A stretch of DNA of 64,000 bases, taken from Zoogloea sp. LCSB751 (GTDB lineage: Bacteria; Pseudomonadota; Gammaproteobacteria; Burkholderiales; Rhodocyclaceae). The translations under genes and the position numbers were made by a program. Below, piece by piece: positions 33,969 to 43,332 of this stretch. The notes below the pieces were generated by a model. The model did no database searches, was not told where the DNA came from, and worked only from the letters and a program-made list of their open reading frames with translations. The DNA lies in contig NZ_MWUM01000002.1 of NCBI RefSeq assembly GCF_002028455.1, positions 186,001-250,000 on the forward strand. Reading direction: 5' to 3'. Position 1 is the stretch's first letter, and the number at the start of each line of letters is the position of its first letter.

Positions 33969-34607
33969 ATGATCCAGATCATGCTGGTCGAGGACCATGC
34001 GGTGGTCCGCAACGGATACCGGCGTCTGCTCGACGCCGAAGGAGACATGCGGGTGGTGGCGGAGGCCGCCTCCGCCGACGAGGCTTACGCCTGCCTGAGT
34101 GCGGGCGGGATCGATCTGGCGGTGGTGGACCTCAATCTGCGCGGCAGCAGCGGGCTCGACGCGATCCGGCGGATGCTGGCCCGGGAGCGCGGGCTGAAGG
34201 TGCTGGTGATCTCGATGCACGACAACCCGAGCTACGTCACGCAGGCCATCCGCTTGGGGGCGCTTGGCTACGTGACCAAGTGCAGCGAGCCGGACGAGAT
34301 GCTGGAGGCGATCCGCGTGGTGGCCGCCGGTAGGCGCTTCCTGTCCACGGACGTGGCCCAGGCGCTGGCCAGTGCGGCGCTGGAAGAAGACGCGTTGATG
34401 GCGCGTCTGACCCCCAAGGAGTTCGACGTGCTGTGCATGGTGGTCAATGGCGAGCCGACCGCCAGCGTCGCCGAGACCCTGCATCTGAGCCAGAAGACGG
34501 TGTCCAACCACATGACGGCGATCCGCCAGAAGCTGGAGGTGGACAACGATTTCAAGTTGATCCAGCTGGCGGCGAGGTTCGGCCTCGTCACGCTGTCCCC
34601 GCGCTGA
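33969..34607 (+). CDS. LuxR/NarL-type response regulator (AgmR/ErdR-like)
   Basis: 212 aa; the start follows GGAGGGTGAA, 4 bp from ATG. Receiver domain 1-120 with acceptor D54 in AVVDLNLRG, conserved E8-D9 and K in YVTKC. LuxR HTH about 145-210 with LTPKEFDVLCMVVNGEPTASVAE and SQKTVSNHM. Its place opposite the alcohol dehydrogenase gene matches the AgmR/ErdR regulators of ethanol oxidation, so it likely activates exaA. No histidine kinase is adjacent; the hybrid kinases at 12-17 kb are possible but unproven partners. Confidence 0.9.
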   Translation: MIQIMLVEDHAVVRNGYRRLLDAEGDMRVVAEAASADEAYACLSAGGIDLAVVDLNLRGSSGLDAIRRMLARERGLKVLVISMHDNPSYVTQAIRLGALGYVTKCSEPDEMLEAIRVVAAGRRFLSTDVAQALASAALEEDALMARLTPKEFDVLCMVVNGEPTASVAETLHLSQKTVSNHMTAIRQKLEVDNDFKLIQLAARFGLVTLSPR

Positions 34608-34620
34608 ACCGGGGCTGCCT

Positions 34621-34652
34621 AAAAAAACGGCGACCGTTTGCACGGCCGCCGT
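34621..34652 (-). terminator. Terminator of the lactate operon
   Basis: ACGGCG (34627-34632) and inner CCGT pair with ACGG and CGCCGT (34642-34652). On the minus strand the stem is followed by seven U (the plus-strand A-run 34621-34627). It lies just after the lldP stop. Confidence 0.85.
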
Positions 34653-34701
34653 CGAGGCTCCCCGGGGACACATCTCCCCGTTCTGAAGAGAGTTCAGCCG
34701 C

Positions 34702-36348
34702 TTACGGGATCATCCACGTGAACACGTAGGCCTGCAGCGTGGTGATGATGCCGACCATGGTGGCGAAGGCCAGGCTGTGCTTGACGGTGAAGCGGAACAG
34801 GTCCGATTCCTTGCCGACCAGGCCGACGGCCGCGCAGGCCACGGCGATGGACTGCGGCGAGATCATCTTGCCGGTCACGCCGCCAGTGGTGTTGGCGGCC
34901 ACCAGCAGGGTGTCGGAGACGCCGACCTGGTGTGCGGTGGTGGCCTGCAGCGAGCAGAACAGCGCGTTGGACGAGGTGTCGGAACCGGTCAGGAACACGC
35001 CCAGCCAGCCGAGGAACGGGGCGAAGAACGGGAACAGCGCGCCGGTACCGGCCAGCAGCAGGGCTAGGGTGGCGGACAGGCCGGAGTAGTTGGCGATGAA
35101 GGCGAACGCCAGCACCATGCCGATGGAGTAGATCGGGCGCTTCAGTTCGACGACGGTTTCCTTCAGGGTCTTGGCGGCTTCGCCGGACCTCATGCCGAGC
35201 ACGAACATCGAGATGATCGCGGCCAGGAAGATCGCGGTGCCGGTGGCGGACAGCAGGTCGAGCTTGTACACCGCGGCGTAGGGCGTGGCCTTGGTGACGA
35301 TGGGCTCCATCTTGATGACCAGCTTGTCGAGCATCGGCACCGGGAACTGGAAGACCAGGGCGTACAGCGGGCCGTCCTTGGCAAACAGGGCCTTGAAGGG
35401 CTTGAGACTCCAGATGGTGACCATGATGGTCAGGATCACGAACGGGGACCAGGCCTTGGCGATCTCGCCGAAGCTGTAGTGCTTGTCCTCGCCCAGTTCG
35501 GCGTGGTGCTGCTTGTCGAAACGGAAGATGTTCTTCGGCTTCCAGTTCTTCAGGAAGATCGTCAGGCAGATCAGGCTGACCAGCGCGGAGGTGATGTCCG
35601 GCAGCTCGGGTCCGATGTAGTTGGCGGTGAAGAACTGGGTGATGGCGAAGGAGCCGCCGGCCACGATGATCGCCGGCCAGGTTTCCTTGATGCCACGCCA
35701 GCCGTCCATCATGGCGACCAGCCAGAAGGGCACGATCACCGACAGCAGCGGGAGCTGGCGGCCGGCCATCTGGCCGATCTTGAACGGGTCGATGCCGGTC
35801 ACCTGGCCGCTGACGATGATGGGGATGCCCATCGCGCCGAAGGCCACCGGGGCGGTGTTGGCGATCAGGCACAGGCCGGCGGCGTACAGCGGGTTGAAGC
35901 CCAGGCCGACCAGCAGCGCGGCGGTGATCGCCACCGGTGCGCCGAAACCGGCCGCACCTTCCAGGAAGGCACCGAAGGAGAAGCCGACCAGCAGCATCTG
36001 CAGGCGCTGGTCGTCGGTGATCGACACGACCGAGGCTCGGATGATGTCGAACTGGCCGGTCTTTACGGTGATCTTGTAGAGGAATACCGCCGCGATGATG
36101 ATCCACGCGATCGGCCACAGGCCGTACAGGAAGCCGTAGCCGGCCGAGGCCAGGGCCATCTGCACCGGCATCTTGTAGAAGAAGATCGCCACGGCCAGCG
36201 CGATGATCACGGTGACGGTGCCGGCGATATGCCCCTTGAGGCGCAGGATGGCCAGCGCGACGAAGAAGAAGATGATCGGCAAGGCGGCGACCAGCGAGGA
36301 CAACCAGAGGTTGCCCAGCGGGTCATAGATCTGCATCCAGGGTTGCAT
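34702..36348 (-). CDS. lldP: L-lactate permease
   Basis: 548 aa with about 12-14 membrane segments. LctP family hallmarks are [25 protein letters not shown] text at the start, [25 protein letters not shown] in the first third, and [23 protein letters not shown]....[21 protein letters not shown] near the end. It imports lactate (and glycolate) with protons across the inner membrane. Last gene of the lut operon, 68 bp after dld, followed by a strong terminator. Confidence 0.95.
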   Translation of the reverse strand: MQPWMQIYDPLGNLWLSSLVAALPIIFFFVALAILRLKGHIAGTVTVIIALAVAIFFYKMPVQMALASAGYGFLYGLWPIAWIIIAAVFLYKITVKTGQFDIIRASVVSITDDQRLQMLLVGFSFGAFLEGAAGFGAPVAITAALLVGLGFNPLYAAGLCLIANTAPVAFGAMGIPIIVSGQVTGIDPFKIGQMAGRQLPLLSVIVPFWLVAMMDGWRGIKETWPAIIVAGGSFAITQFFTANYIGPELPDITSALVSLICLTIFLKNWKPKNIFRFDKQHHAELGEDKHYSFGEIAKAWSPFVILTIMVTIWSLKPFKALFAKDGPLYALVFQFPVPMLDKLVIKMEPIVTKATPYAAVYKLDLLSATGTAIFLAAIISMFVLGMRSGEAAKTLKETVVELKRPIYSIGMVLAFAFIANYSGLSATLALLLAGTGALFPFFAPFLGWLGVFLTGSDTSSNALFCSLQATTAHQVGVSDTLLVAANTTGGVTGKMISPQSIAVACAAVGLVGKESDLFRFTVKHSLAFATMVGIITTLQAYVFTWMIP

Positions 36349-36416
36349 TCGGTATTCCTCCTTTGATGAATGCGTTGGTCGTTTCTATCTGTGGTGAAAA
36401 CGGGGGCGGGCCGGCG

Positions 36417-39197
36417 TCAGCAGGTCGCCAGGCGGACCGCCTCGGCGCTGCATTCGTCGAGCAGGTGGACGATGGAGCGGTAAGGCAGGCCGGTGGCGGC
36501 GGTGAGGCCGATCTCGCAGGTCTGGTTGCTGGAATAGCCGCCGCAGCAGCCGGCCGGCACGTCGGCGTGCAGCTTGCGCAGCGCGTGGGCGTTGAGTTCG
36601 GGCACGACGAAGCCACGGTCGCCGCCAAAGCCGCAGCACTTCACCTCGGCGGGCAGCACGACCTGCTCGGAGCAGGCGCCGGCGAGCTGCTTGAGCTTGG
36701 CCTCGAAGCCCATGCGGCGGGCCGAGCAGTTGAGGTGCACCAGGATCGGGTCGCTCTTCTTGTGCAGCATCAGGCGCGGCAGCAGCGCGTCGTGGGCGAA
36801 TTCGACCAGGTCGTACACCTTCAGGCGCTCGGCCAGGAAGGTCTTCATGCGCAGGGAGCAGGCGCTGGCGTCGAGGATGACCGGGTATTCGCCGTTGTTG
36901 CTGGCCTTCAGCAGGGCGGCTTCCAGTTGGGCCGACTTGCGGTCGGCGTCGTCGGCGAGGCCCTTGCTGGCGAAGGACTGGCCGCAGCACAGGCTGTTGA
37001 CGTCGTCGGGCACGATGGGCGCGTAGCCGGCCCGTTCGAGCACGCGGATGACGGTGGCCGACAGGGCGTGTTCCGGCGTGTCGGCGCCGAACATGCGGCC
37101 GGCGCAGGTGGGGAAGTACACCACCTTGTCGCCATCGGTCCGCCTGGCGCGGCCGGCCGGCTGGGGCTTGGGCATGCCTTCCTTCCAGGCGCCGCCGGTG
37201 AGGCGCGACAGGGCCTTGGTGCCGATCACCGCCTCGGCCAGGTGGCCGGCCTTGAGGGCGGTGCGGGCCAGGGCCTGGGTGGCGCCGAAATGGTTGGCGG
37301 CCACATGGCCGAGCTGGCGGGCCACGGAGGACAGCTGGTCGCCGCGTACCGCACGGGTCAGGGCGCCGGTCTCGATGCCCACCGGGCAGGCCGTGGAGCA
37401 CAGGCCGCAGGTGGCGCAGGTGTCGAGGCCCATGTAGAGGTAGTCGTCGCCGAGTTGGCCGAAGGCTTCGCCGGCGGCCTGGCGGCGGGACAGCTCACGC
37501 CAGCCGACGATGCGCTGGCGCGGCGACAGGGTCAGGCCGTGGGACGGACACTGGGGCTCGCAGAAGCCGCACTCGATGCAGCGGTCCACCGGGGCATAGA
37601 GCTGGCCGGCGGCGGGCATCGGCTTGAGGTGCTTGAGGTGGGCCTCGGCGTCGTCGTTGATGATCACGCCGGGGTTGAGCAGGCCTTCCGGGTCGAAGAG
37701 CTGTTTGATCTCCTTCATCAGCCCGTAGGCCTTGGCGCCCCATTCCAGTTCGACGAAGGGGGCCATGTTGCGGCCGGTGCCGTGCTCGGCCTTGAGGGAG
37801 GCGTCATACTTGTTCACCAGCACGGTGCATAGCTCGTCCATGAAGGCGGCGTAGCGCGCTACCTCGGATTCGATGCCGAAGTCCTGGGTGAACACGAAGT
37901 GCACGTTGCCCTCCAGCGCGTGGCCGAAGATGATCGCCTCGTGGTAGCCGTGCTTGGCGAACAGGTGCTGCAAGTCCAGGCAGCAGGCCGCGAGGTCCGG
38001 TACTGCGACCGCCACGTCTTCGATGATGACCGTGGTACCCGGCTTGCGTACCGCGCCGACCGCCGGGAAGGTGCCCTTGCGGACGTTCCACAGGCGCTCG
38101 ATCTCGGTCGGGTCGGTGGTGAAGGCCGGGCTCTCGATCAGCGGGTAGAGGTTCAGTTCGGCGAGGACCGCGGCGATACGCTCGTCGAGGGCTGCGGCAT
38201 TGGGCGCGCGGGTCTCGATGAGCAGCGCGGTGGCGCCGTCGGCCAGGGTCTTCAGCAGGGCTGGCATGCCCGGCTTGTGGGCGACGCAGCGCAGGGAGGC
38301 GCGGTCGAGCAGTTCCACCGCATCTACCGGCTGGTTCTTGAGGCCGGCCACGGCGCGGCAGGCGGTTTCCATGTCGTGGAAGAAGGCCAGCGCGCTGGCC
38401 TTGTGGGCGTATTCCGGCACCGTGTTGTAGGTGACCTGGGAGATGAAGCCCAGCGTGCCTTCCGAGCCGATCATAAGGTGGGCCAGGATGTCCACCGGGT
38501 CGCTGAAGTCCACCAGCGCGTTGAGGCTGTAGCCGGTGGTGTTCTTGATCTTGTACTTGGCATGGATGCGCTCGGCCAGCGCGTGGTCGGCACGCACGTC
38601 GGCGGACAGCGCGGCGAGGCGCTCGAGCAGCCAGCCATGGCTGCTCTTGAAGGCGCCGACGCTGGCGGTATCGCCGGTGTCCAGCACGGTGCCGTCGGCG
38701 AGCAGCACGCGCACCGAGGCGAGGGTGTTGTAGCTGTTCTGGGCGGTGCCGCAGCACATGCCGCTGCTGTTGTTGGCGGCGATGCCGCCGATTTTTGCGG
38801 CGTTGATCGAGGCGGGGTCGGGGCCGATCTTGCGGCCCAGCGGGGCTAGGCGGCGGTTCACCTCGGCGCCGATGATGGCCGGACCGACGCGCACGGTGGC
38901 ACCGTCGGCGCCGATGCGGCAGGTGGCCAGCCCTTCGCCGAGCAGCACCAGTACCCCGTCGGTGACGGCCTGGCCGCACAGGCTGGTGCCGGCGGCGCGG
39001 AAGGTGACCGGGCGGCCGTAATGGCGGGCCAGGTCGACCACGTCGCGCACCTCGGCCTCGTCATTGACGACCGCCACTACTTCCGGGATCAGGCGGTAGA
39101 AGCTGCCGTCGGTGCCGTAGGCAAGGCGGCGCAGTTCGTCGGTAATCACGCGCTCGGCGGGCAGCCGCAGGCGCAGGGCGTCGATGAGAGCGGACAC
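36417..39197 (-). CDS. dld: FAD- and Fe-S-containing D-lactate dehydrogenase (Dld/GlcDF-like)
   Basis: 926 aa fusion. The N-terminal FAD domain (about 20-270) has TFRAAGTSLCGQAV, GPDPASINAAKIGGIAANNSSG and GSEGTLGFI. The GlcD-like C-terminal cap runs to about 530 (EHGTGRNMAPFVELEWG, FDPEGLLNPGVI). Then two 4Fe-4S clusters (CIECGFCEPQCPS and CATCGLCSTACPV), then two CCG domains (about 690-920; CCGQSFASKG, KCCGFGGDRGF, CCGGYSSNQTC). It corresponds to the large D-lactate dehydrogenase of Pseudomonas (lldP-lldD-dld). It oxidises D-lactate and gives electrons to quinone or cytochrome on the cytosolic side. Its place between LutB and LldP fits. Confidence 0.92.
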   Translation of the reverse strand: MSALIDALRLRLPAERVITDELRRLAYGTDGSFYRLIPEVVAVVNDEAEVRDVVDLARHYGRPVTFRAAGTSLCGQAVTDGVLVLLGEGLATCRIGADGATVRVGPAIIGAEVNRRLAPLGRKIGPDPASINAAKIGGIAANNSSGMCCGTAQNSYNTLASVRVLLADGTVLDTGDTASVGAFKSSHGWLLERLAALSADVRADHALAERIHAKYKIKNTTGYSLNALVDFSDPVDILAHLMIGSEGTLGFISQVTYNTVPEYAHKASALAFFHDMETACRAVAGLKNQPVDAVELLDRASLRCVAHKPGMPALLKTLADGATALLIETRAPNAAALDERIAAVLAELNLYPLIESPAFTTDPTEIERLWNVRKGTFPAVGAVRKPGTTVIIEDVAVAVPDLAACCLDLQHLFAKHGYHEAIIFGHALEGNVHFVFTQDFGIESEVARYAAFMDELCTVLVNKYDASLKAEHGTGRNMAPFVELEWGAKAYGLMKEIKQLFDPEGLLNPGVIINDDAEAHLKHLKPMPAAGQLYAPVDRCIECGFCEPQCPSHGLTLSPRQRIVGWRELSRRQAAGEAFGQLGDDYLYMGLDTCATCGLCSTACPVGIETGALTRAVRGDQLSSVARQLGHVAANHFGATQALARTALKAGHLAEAVIGTKALSRLTGGAWKEGMPKPQPAGRARRTDGDKVVYFPTCAGRMFGADTPEHALSATVIRVLERAGYAPIVPDDVNSLCCGQSFASKGLADDADRKSAQLEAALLKASNNGEYPVILDASACSLRMKTFLAERLKVYDLVEFAHDALLPRLMLHKKSDPILVHLNCSARRMGFEAKLKQLAGACSEQVVLPAEVKCCGFGGDRGFVVPELNAHALRKLHADVPAGCCGGYSSNQTCEIGLTAATGLPYRSIVHLLDECSAEAVRLATC

Positions 39198-39273
39198 AGA
39201 GGCTCCTCCCGGTGCAGGGATGTTGTCGATTCAGGGTGGGTTCGGGCGCCGGGGGCGTGCCCCAGCGACAGGT

Positions 39274-40728
39274 TTAGCGTCGGTCCTTGAGCATGTCCCT
39301 CAGCCTTCGCGGTGCCGGTTGCAAGGGCGTGCGGGCCACCGTCCAGCCGCTTTGCTTGCGCGGTGTCAGCGCCCGGAAACGGGTGGCCAGCCAGCTGAAG
39401 GCCCGGTAGGTGGCGGGGCGGCCGTAAAGGCGGGCCCACATCCGCCAGACGAAGCTGATCTTCGGGTCGTAGGCAGCGCCCTGGCCGACCATCGCCGGGT
39501 TGGCGTGGGGCGCGCTATTGGCCTCGCCGCGCAGGCGGATCAGCAGCTCGGGGATCGGGATCTTCACCGGGCAGACTTCGCCGCAGGCGCCGCACAGGCT
39601 GGAGGCGGTCGGCAGCAGGTGGGTCTGCTCGAGGCCCATCATGTGCGGCGAGACGATCTTGCCGATCGGGCCCGGGTAGGTGGTGCCGTAGGCGTGGCCG
39701 CCGATGCGGGTATAGACCGGGCAGTGGTTCATGCAGGCGCCGCAGCGGATGCACTGCAGGGTCTTTCGCAGCTGCTCGTCGGCGTAGGCCTGGCTGCGGC
39801 CATTGTCGAGGAGCACCAGGTGGACTTCCTCGGGGCCGTCCTTGTCGCCGGCCTTGCGCGGGCCGGAGATCATGTTGAAGTAGGTGGACACCGCCTGGCC
39901 GGTGGCCGAGCGGGTGAGGATCGAATACAGCGGAGCGACGTGCTCCAGCTTCTCGACGATCTTCTCGATGCCGGTGATGGCGATGTGCACCTTGGGCACC
40001 GTGGTGCACATGCGGCCGTTGCCTTCGTTCTCGACGAGGCACAGGGTGCCGGTCTCGGCCACCGCGAAATTGACGCCGGAGAGGCCGATGTCGGCGCTCT
40101 CGAACTTGTCGCGCAGCACGTTGCGGCCGATCCGGATCAGCGCGTCCACGTTGTCGGTGTAATCGACGCCGGGGATCTTCTCGGCGAACAGGTTGGCGAT
40201 CTGCTGCTTGGTCTGGTGGATCGCCGGCATGATGATGTGGGACGGCTTTTCGCCGGCGAGCTGGACGATGTATTCCCCCATGTCCGACTCCAGCGCGCCG
40301 ACGCCGGCGGCCTCCATCGCGTGGTTGAACTCGATCTCCTCGCTGACCATCGACTTGCCCTTGACGATCAGCTTGGCCGAATGACGGCGCGCGATGTCGA
40401 GCATGATGGCGTTGGCTTCGTCGGGCGTCTCGGCCCAATGCACCTTGACGCCGTTGCGGGTCAGGTTGGCTTCGAGTTGTTCGAGCAGCTCGGGCAGCTT
40501 GGACAGGCTGTACTGGCGAATGCCTTCCGACAGGGTGCGCAGGGAGTCGAGTTCGTCCTGGTCGGGGAACTGGGCGGCCCGCTTGGCCATCAGGAAGTCC
40601 ATCGCGCCGCGGAAGCTCTGGCGCAGGTGCGGATCGTTCACCGCATCGTGCATGCGCGCGCGCAGGGCCTGGGCGGAGACGAAGGCGATCGGCTGGCCGG
40701 AAGATTGCTGCTGGGGCTGGTGGCTCAC
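39274..40728 (-). CDS. lutB: Iron-sulfur L-lactate utilisation protein LutB
   Basis: 484 aa, GTG start overlapping the lutC stop (GTGA). N-terminal DUF162-like region (about 60-300) with KGKSMVSEEIEFNHAME, SGVNFAVAETGTLCLVENEGN. Two ferredoxin-like clusters follow: CIRCGACMNHCPVY around residue 310 and CGACGEVCPVKIPIPELL around 360, then a C-terminal tail. LutB with LutA and LutC oxidises L-lactate to pyruvate in place of flavin LldD. Cofactors: 4Fe-4S clusters. Order here is lutA-lutC-lutB, different from the lutABC order of Bacillus. Confidence 0.93.
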   Translation of the reverse strand: MSHQPQQQSSGQPIAFVSAQALRARMHDAVNDPHLRQSFRGAMDFLMAKRAAQFPDQDELDSLRTLSEGIRQYSLSKLPELLEQLEANLTRNGVKVHWAETPDEANAIMLDIARRHSAKLIVKGKSMVSEEIEFNHAMEAAGVGALESDMGEYIVQLAGEKPSHIIMPAIHQTKQQIANLFAEKIPGVDYTDNVDALIRIGRNVLRDKFESADIGLSGVNFAVAETGTLCLVENEGNGRMCTTVPKVHIAITGIEKIVEKLEHVAPLYSILTRSATGQAVSTYFNMISGPRKAGDKDGPEEVHLVLLDNGRSQAYADEQLRKTLQCIRCGACMNHCPVYTRIGGHAYGTTYPGPIGKIVSPHMMGLEQTHLLPTASSLCGACGEVCPVKIPIPELLIRLRGEANSAPHANPAMVGQGAAYDPKISFVWRMWARLYGRPATYRAFSWLATRFRALTPRKQSGWTVARTPLQPAPRRLRDMLKDRR

Positions 40729-41399
40729 TGGGCGTCTCCTTCGGCGTTGATGACGATCACGACGAGTTCCTTCGGGCCGTGGGCGCCGTAGGCGAGGGTC
40801 TGCTGGATGTCGGCGGTCTTCGACGGGCCGGAGATCAGCAGCGCGTTGGTGGGCAGGCCGGCGGCCCAGTTCTCGGTGCGCAGCACATCGAAAAAGGTGG
40901 GCTGGATGGTGGCGGCGTCGAGCAGCGCGAAGTGGATCGGCGGCACCAGCGACAGGGTGCGCGGCTCCGCCTCGGAGGACCACAGCATCAGCGTGCCGGT
41001 CTCGGCGATGGCGCCGCGGGTCTGCGTGAAGCCGGCGTCGACGCGGTGGAACAGGTCGGCCTTGAGGTCTTCGACCTGGCCGGCCCAGGGGCGCAGCGTA
41101 GTGGCCGGGAAGGTGGCTTGGTCAAGGCGCCGGCCGGCGGGCGTGTCGGCGCCGTAGAGCATCGTGGCGACTTTCTTGTCGGCGCACAGGCGGGCCAGCA
41201 GGGCCGGCCAGTCGGCTTCGCTGCTGATGTGGACTTCCGCGTGGAAGCTCTCGATGCCGGTGCGGAAGCGGGCCAGGCGTTCGGCTTTGCTTTCGCCGCG
41301 GACGCGCGGCGTGTAATGGGCGTCCAGGTCGGGCAGGGCGTTGGGCTCGGCCGGCCGGGCCGCGCGCAGCTTGGCCAGGATGCGGTCGCGGGCGCTCAT
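40725..41399 (-). CDS. lutC: L-lactate utilisation protein LutC
   Basis: 224 aa single DUF162 domain. TRGAIAETGTLMLWS, RTLSLVPPIHFALLDAATIQPTF, LISGPSKTADIQQTLAYGAHGPKELVVIVI is the family C-terminal pattern. It overlaps lutA by 4 bp (ATGA) upstream and lutB by 4 bp downstream, so translation is coupled. Acts with LutA and LutB as the L-lactate oxidising complex in the cytosol. Confidence 0.93.
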   Translation of the reverse strand: MSARDRILAKLRAARPAEPNALPDLDAHYTPRVRGESKAERLARFRTGIESFHAEVHISSEADWPALLARLCADKKVATMLYGADTPAGRRLDQATFPATTLRPWAGQVEDLKADLFHRVDAGFTQTRGAIAETGTLMLWSSEAEPRTLSLVPPIHFALLDAATIQPTFFDVLRTENWAAGLPTNALLISGPSKTADIQQTLAYGAHGPKELVVIVINAEGDAQ

Positions 41400-42229
41400 T
41401 GGGCGTCTCCTACAGGCTTTCCGCCAGTGCGGCGGAGCAGGAAGGTGGCCAGATGTTCGCCGGGGAGGGAAGGCTTGGCACGGCCGGCGTCGAGGTCTTC
41501 CTTGGCGGCGCGCTTCGTGATGTTGAGCATGCAGCCGCAGTCGGCGGTGACCAGCTGGTTGGCGCCGGTGGCCTTGAGGGACGCGACCTTGTCGGTGACC
41601 ATCGCGGTGGAGATGTCCGGGTGCTTCAGCGAAAAGGTACCGCCGAAGCCGCAGCACTCGGATTCGTGATCGTGGTGGGCGAGGGTCACGTTGCCGAGGC
41701 GGGCCAGCAGTTCGCGGCCGACCAGGTGGGTGCCCATCTCGCGGCGCGCGGAGCAGGAGGTGTGCAGCGTGACGGTGGTGGCCGGGCCTTCGTCCTTGCG
41801 GTCGAAGCCGACCACGTGGAGCAGGAATTCGGCGAATTCGTAGGTGCGCGCGGCAATCGAAGCGGCGCGGGCCTTGAGGGCGGCGTCGTCACCGATGACC
41901 TTTTCCCAGTGCCAGCGGATCATGCCGCCGCAGGAGCCGGACGGGACGACGATGGGGTAGTCGCCGGGGAACAGGTCGAGCTGGGAGGCGACGACCTGGA
42001 GGGCTTCTTCCGGAAAGCCACTGGTGAAGGCCGGCTGGCCGCAGCAGGTCTGGTTGTCGGGGAAGATCACGCGGATGCCTTCCCGTTCTAGGAGGGCGAT
42101 GGCATCCATGCCGGCTTCGGGGACGAACATGTCCACCAGGCAGGTTCCATAGAAGTACACCGCTTCCGGGCGCGGCGGGTAGGTCCGCGCCTGGTGTCCG
42201 GCGTTGGTACTGACCAAGGGTTTGCTCAT
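41396..42229 (-). CDS. lutA: L-lactate utilisation protein LutA
   Basis: 277 aa; start ATG follows GGAGGAGAC. Two CCG domains: YFYGTCLVDMFVPEAG...NQTCCGQPAFTSG in the first half and HTSCSARREMG....ECCGFGGTFSLKHPDIS in the second, then TADCGCMLNI. Each CCG set (C-x31-39-CC-G) binds an unusual 4Fe-4S cluster. First gene of the lactate operon, divergent from lldR with operators in the gap. Confidence 0.93.
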   Translation of the reverse strand: MSKPLVSTNAGHQARTYPPRPEAVYFYGTCLVDMFVPEAGMDAIALLEREGIRVIFPDNQTCCGQPAFTSGFPEEALQVVASQLDLFPGDYPIVVPSGSCGGMIRWHWEKVIGDDAALKARAASIAARTYEFAEFLLHVVGFDRKDEGPATTVTLHTSCSARREMGTHLVGRELLARLGNVTLAHHDHESECCGFGGTFSLKHPDISTAMVTDKVASLKATGANQLVTADCGCMLNITKRAAKEDLDAGRAKPSLPGEHLATFLLRRTGGKPVGDAQ

Positions 42230-42309
42230 GTCTCCTCCAGTCTCGCCGGCCGGCACGGAACGGTGTCTCGCGCAGCGGCTCTGTGGCTATCTATGTTTGC
42301 TATTGGGTA

Positions 42310-42327
42310 AAATGGTAAGACCAATTT
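42310..42327. promoter_or_regulatory. LldR/PdhR-type operator O1
   Basis: TGGT-AAG-ACCA (42313-42323) within AATGGTAAGACCAATT, close to the AATTGGTNNNACCAATT palindrome bound by PdhR/LldR-type GntR repressors. It lies 81 bp upstream of the lutA start. Confidence 0.7.
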
Positions 42328-42471
42328 TTCTCGTCCGCGGAAAATTTACGCGCCGGCAAAAAGGGAGTCAATTATCCAAAACCCTGATACGCACAACTTC
42401 TCGATTTATAGTGCGTGGAAGGGTGCTTGTCTGTTGCAAGGAGTTGTTGGTGCGAACTTGCCGTCGTAATA

Positions 42472-42488
42472 TTGTGGTCTGACCATTT
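42472..42488. promoter_or_regulatory. LldR/PdhR-type operator O2
   Basis: TGGT-CTG-ACCA (42475-42485) lies 16 bp upstream of the lldR start. It shares both arms with O1; the two centres are 162 bp apart. Confidence 0.7.
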
Positions 42489-42501
42489 GAACGAGATCCC
42501 C

Positions 42502-43287
42502 ATGAGTAGCAGCGGCAAGCTGGTCGTCCAGCGCCTGTCCGACACCATCGCCCTGGAACTGGAACGGCGCATTCTGGAAGGTGCGCTGAAGCCCGGCGAC
42601 CGCCTGCAGCCCGAGCGCGAACTGGCGGCCGAGCTGGGCGTGTCCCGTCCATCCCTGCGGGAGGCACTGCAGAAGCTGGTTTCCAAGGGCTTGTTGCACA
42701 GTCGCCAGGGCGGCGGAACCTATGTGACGGACCGGCTGGACGCGGGCTTCACCGATCCCTGGCAGGAGATGCTGGGGCGGCACCCGAACGTGCAGGAGGA
42801 TCTGCTCGAGTTCCGCGGCATGCTGGAGTCGGAAGCCGCGTCCTTGGCGGCCCGGCGGGCGACGGACGCCGATCTGCAGCGCATCGGCGAGGCCTACGGG
42901 CGGGTCGAAGCGTTGTTCGCCCAGGGGCCGTCGGCAGAGGTTTTCGAGGAGCAGGTGAAGGCCGACCTGGCTTTCCACCAGGCCATTGCCGAAGCGGCCC
43001 ACAACGTGATGTTCGGGCACCTGACGGCCAGCCTGTTCCGCGTGACCCACGACCACATCGACCGCAACCTGCGCCACCTGCGCCGGCTCGAGGGGGACTG
43101 GCTGGAGCTGCGCGCCCAGCACGCGGCGATCTGGGAGGCGGTGCGCACCCGCAACGCCCAGGCGGCCCAGGCGGCAGTCCGCCGGCATATGGATTTCGTG
43201 CAGGAAAGCATGCGTGCCCGTGCGCAGCACGAGGCGCGCGAGTCTCGTGCCCAGGTGGCCCGCAAGCTGGTCAAGGCAGCGGAATAG
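42502..43287 (+). CDS. lldR: GntR/FadR-family lactate regulator LldR
   Basis: 261 aa. GntR winged helix (about 10-75) with RILEGALKPGDRLQPERELAAELGVSRPSLREALQKL and GTYV. FCD effector domain (about 95-245) with ..RGMLESEAASLAARRATD, DLAFHQAIAEAAHN and AIWEAVRTRNAQAAQAAVRRHM, with Asp and His residues that bind a metal in this class. Divergent from lutA. Its own promoter overlaps O2, so it is probably autoregulated. The inducer is expected to be lactate by family. Confidence 0.93.
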   Translation: MSSSGKLVVQRLSDTIALELERRILEGALKPGDRLQPERELAAELGVSRPSLREALQKLVSKGLLHSRQGGGTYVTDRLDAGFTDPWQEMLGRHPNVQEDLLEFRGMLESEAASLAARRATDADLQRIGEAYGRVEALFAQGPSAEVFEEQVKADLAFHQAIAEAAHNVMFGHLTASLFRVTHDHIDRNLRHLRRLEGDWLELRAQHAAIWEAVRTRNAQAAQAAVRRHMDFVQESMRARAQHEARESRAQVARKLVKAAE

Positions 43288-43332
43288 CGTGGGGCGACAG
43301 GCTGCAATCAGCATCCCCGCGCGCCTTGGACG

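Noticed and set aside
36363..37832. Plus-strand open frame (489 codons) opposite the D-lactate dehydrogenase
   Set aside because: Antisense shadow with Gly/Ala/His bias; the minus-strand gene has two Fe-S motifs and CCG domains.
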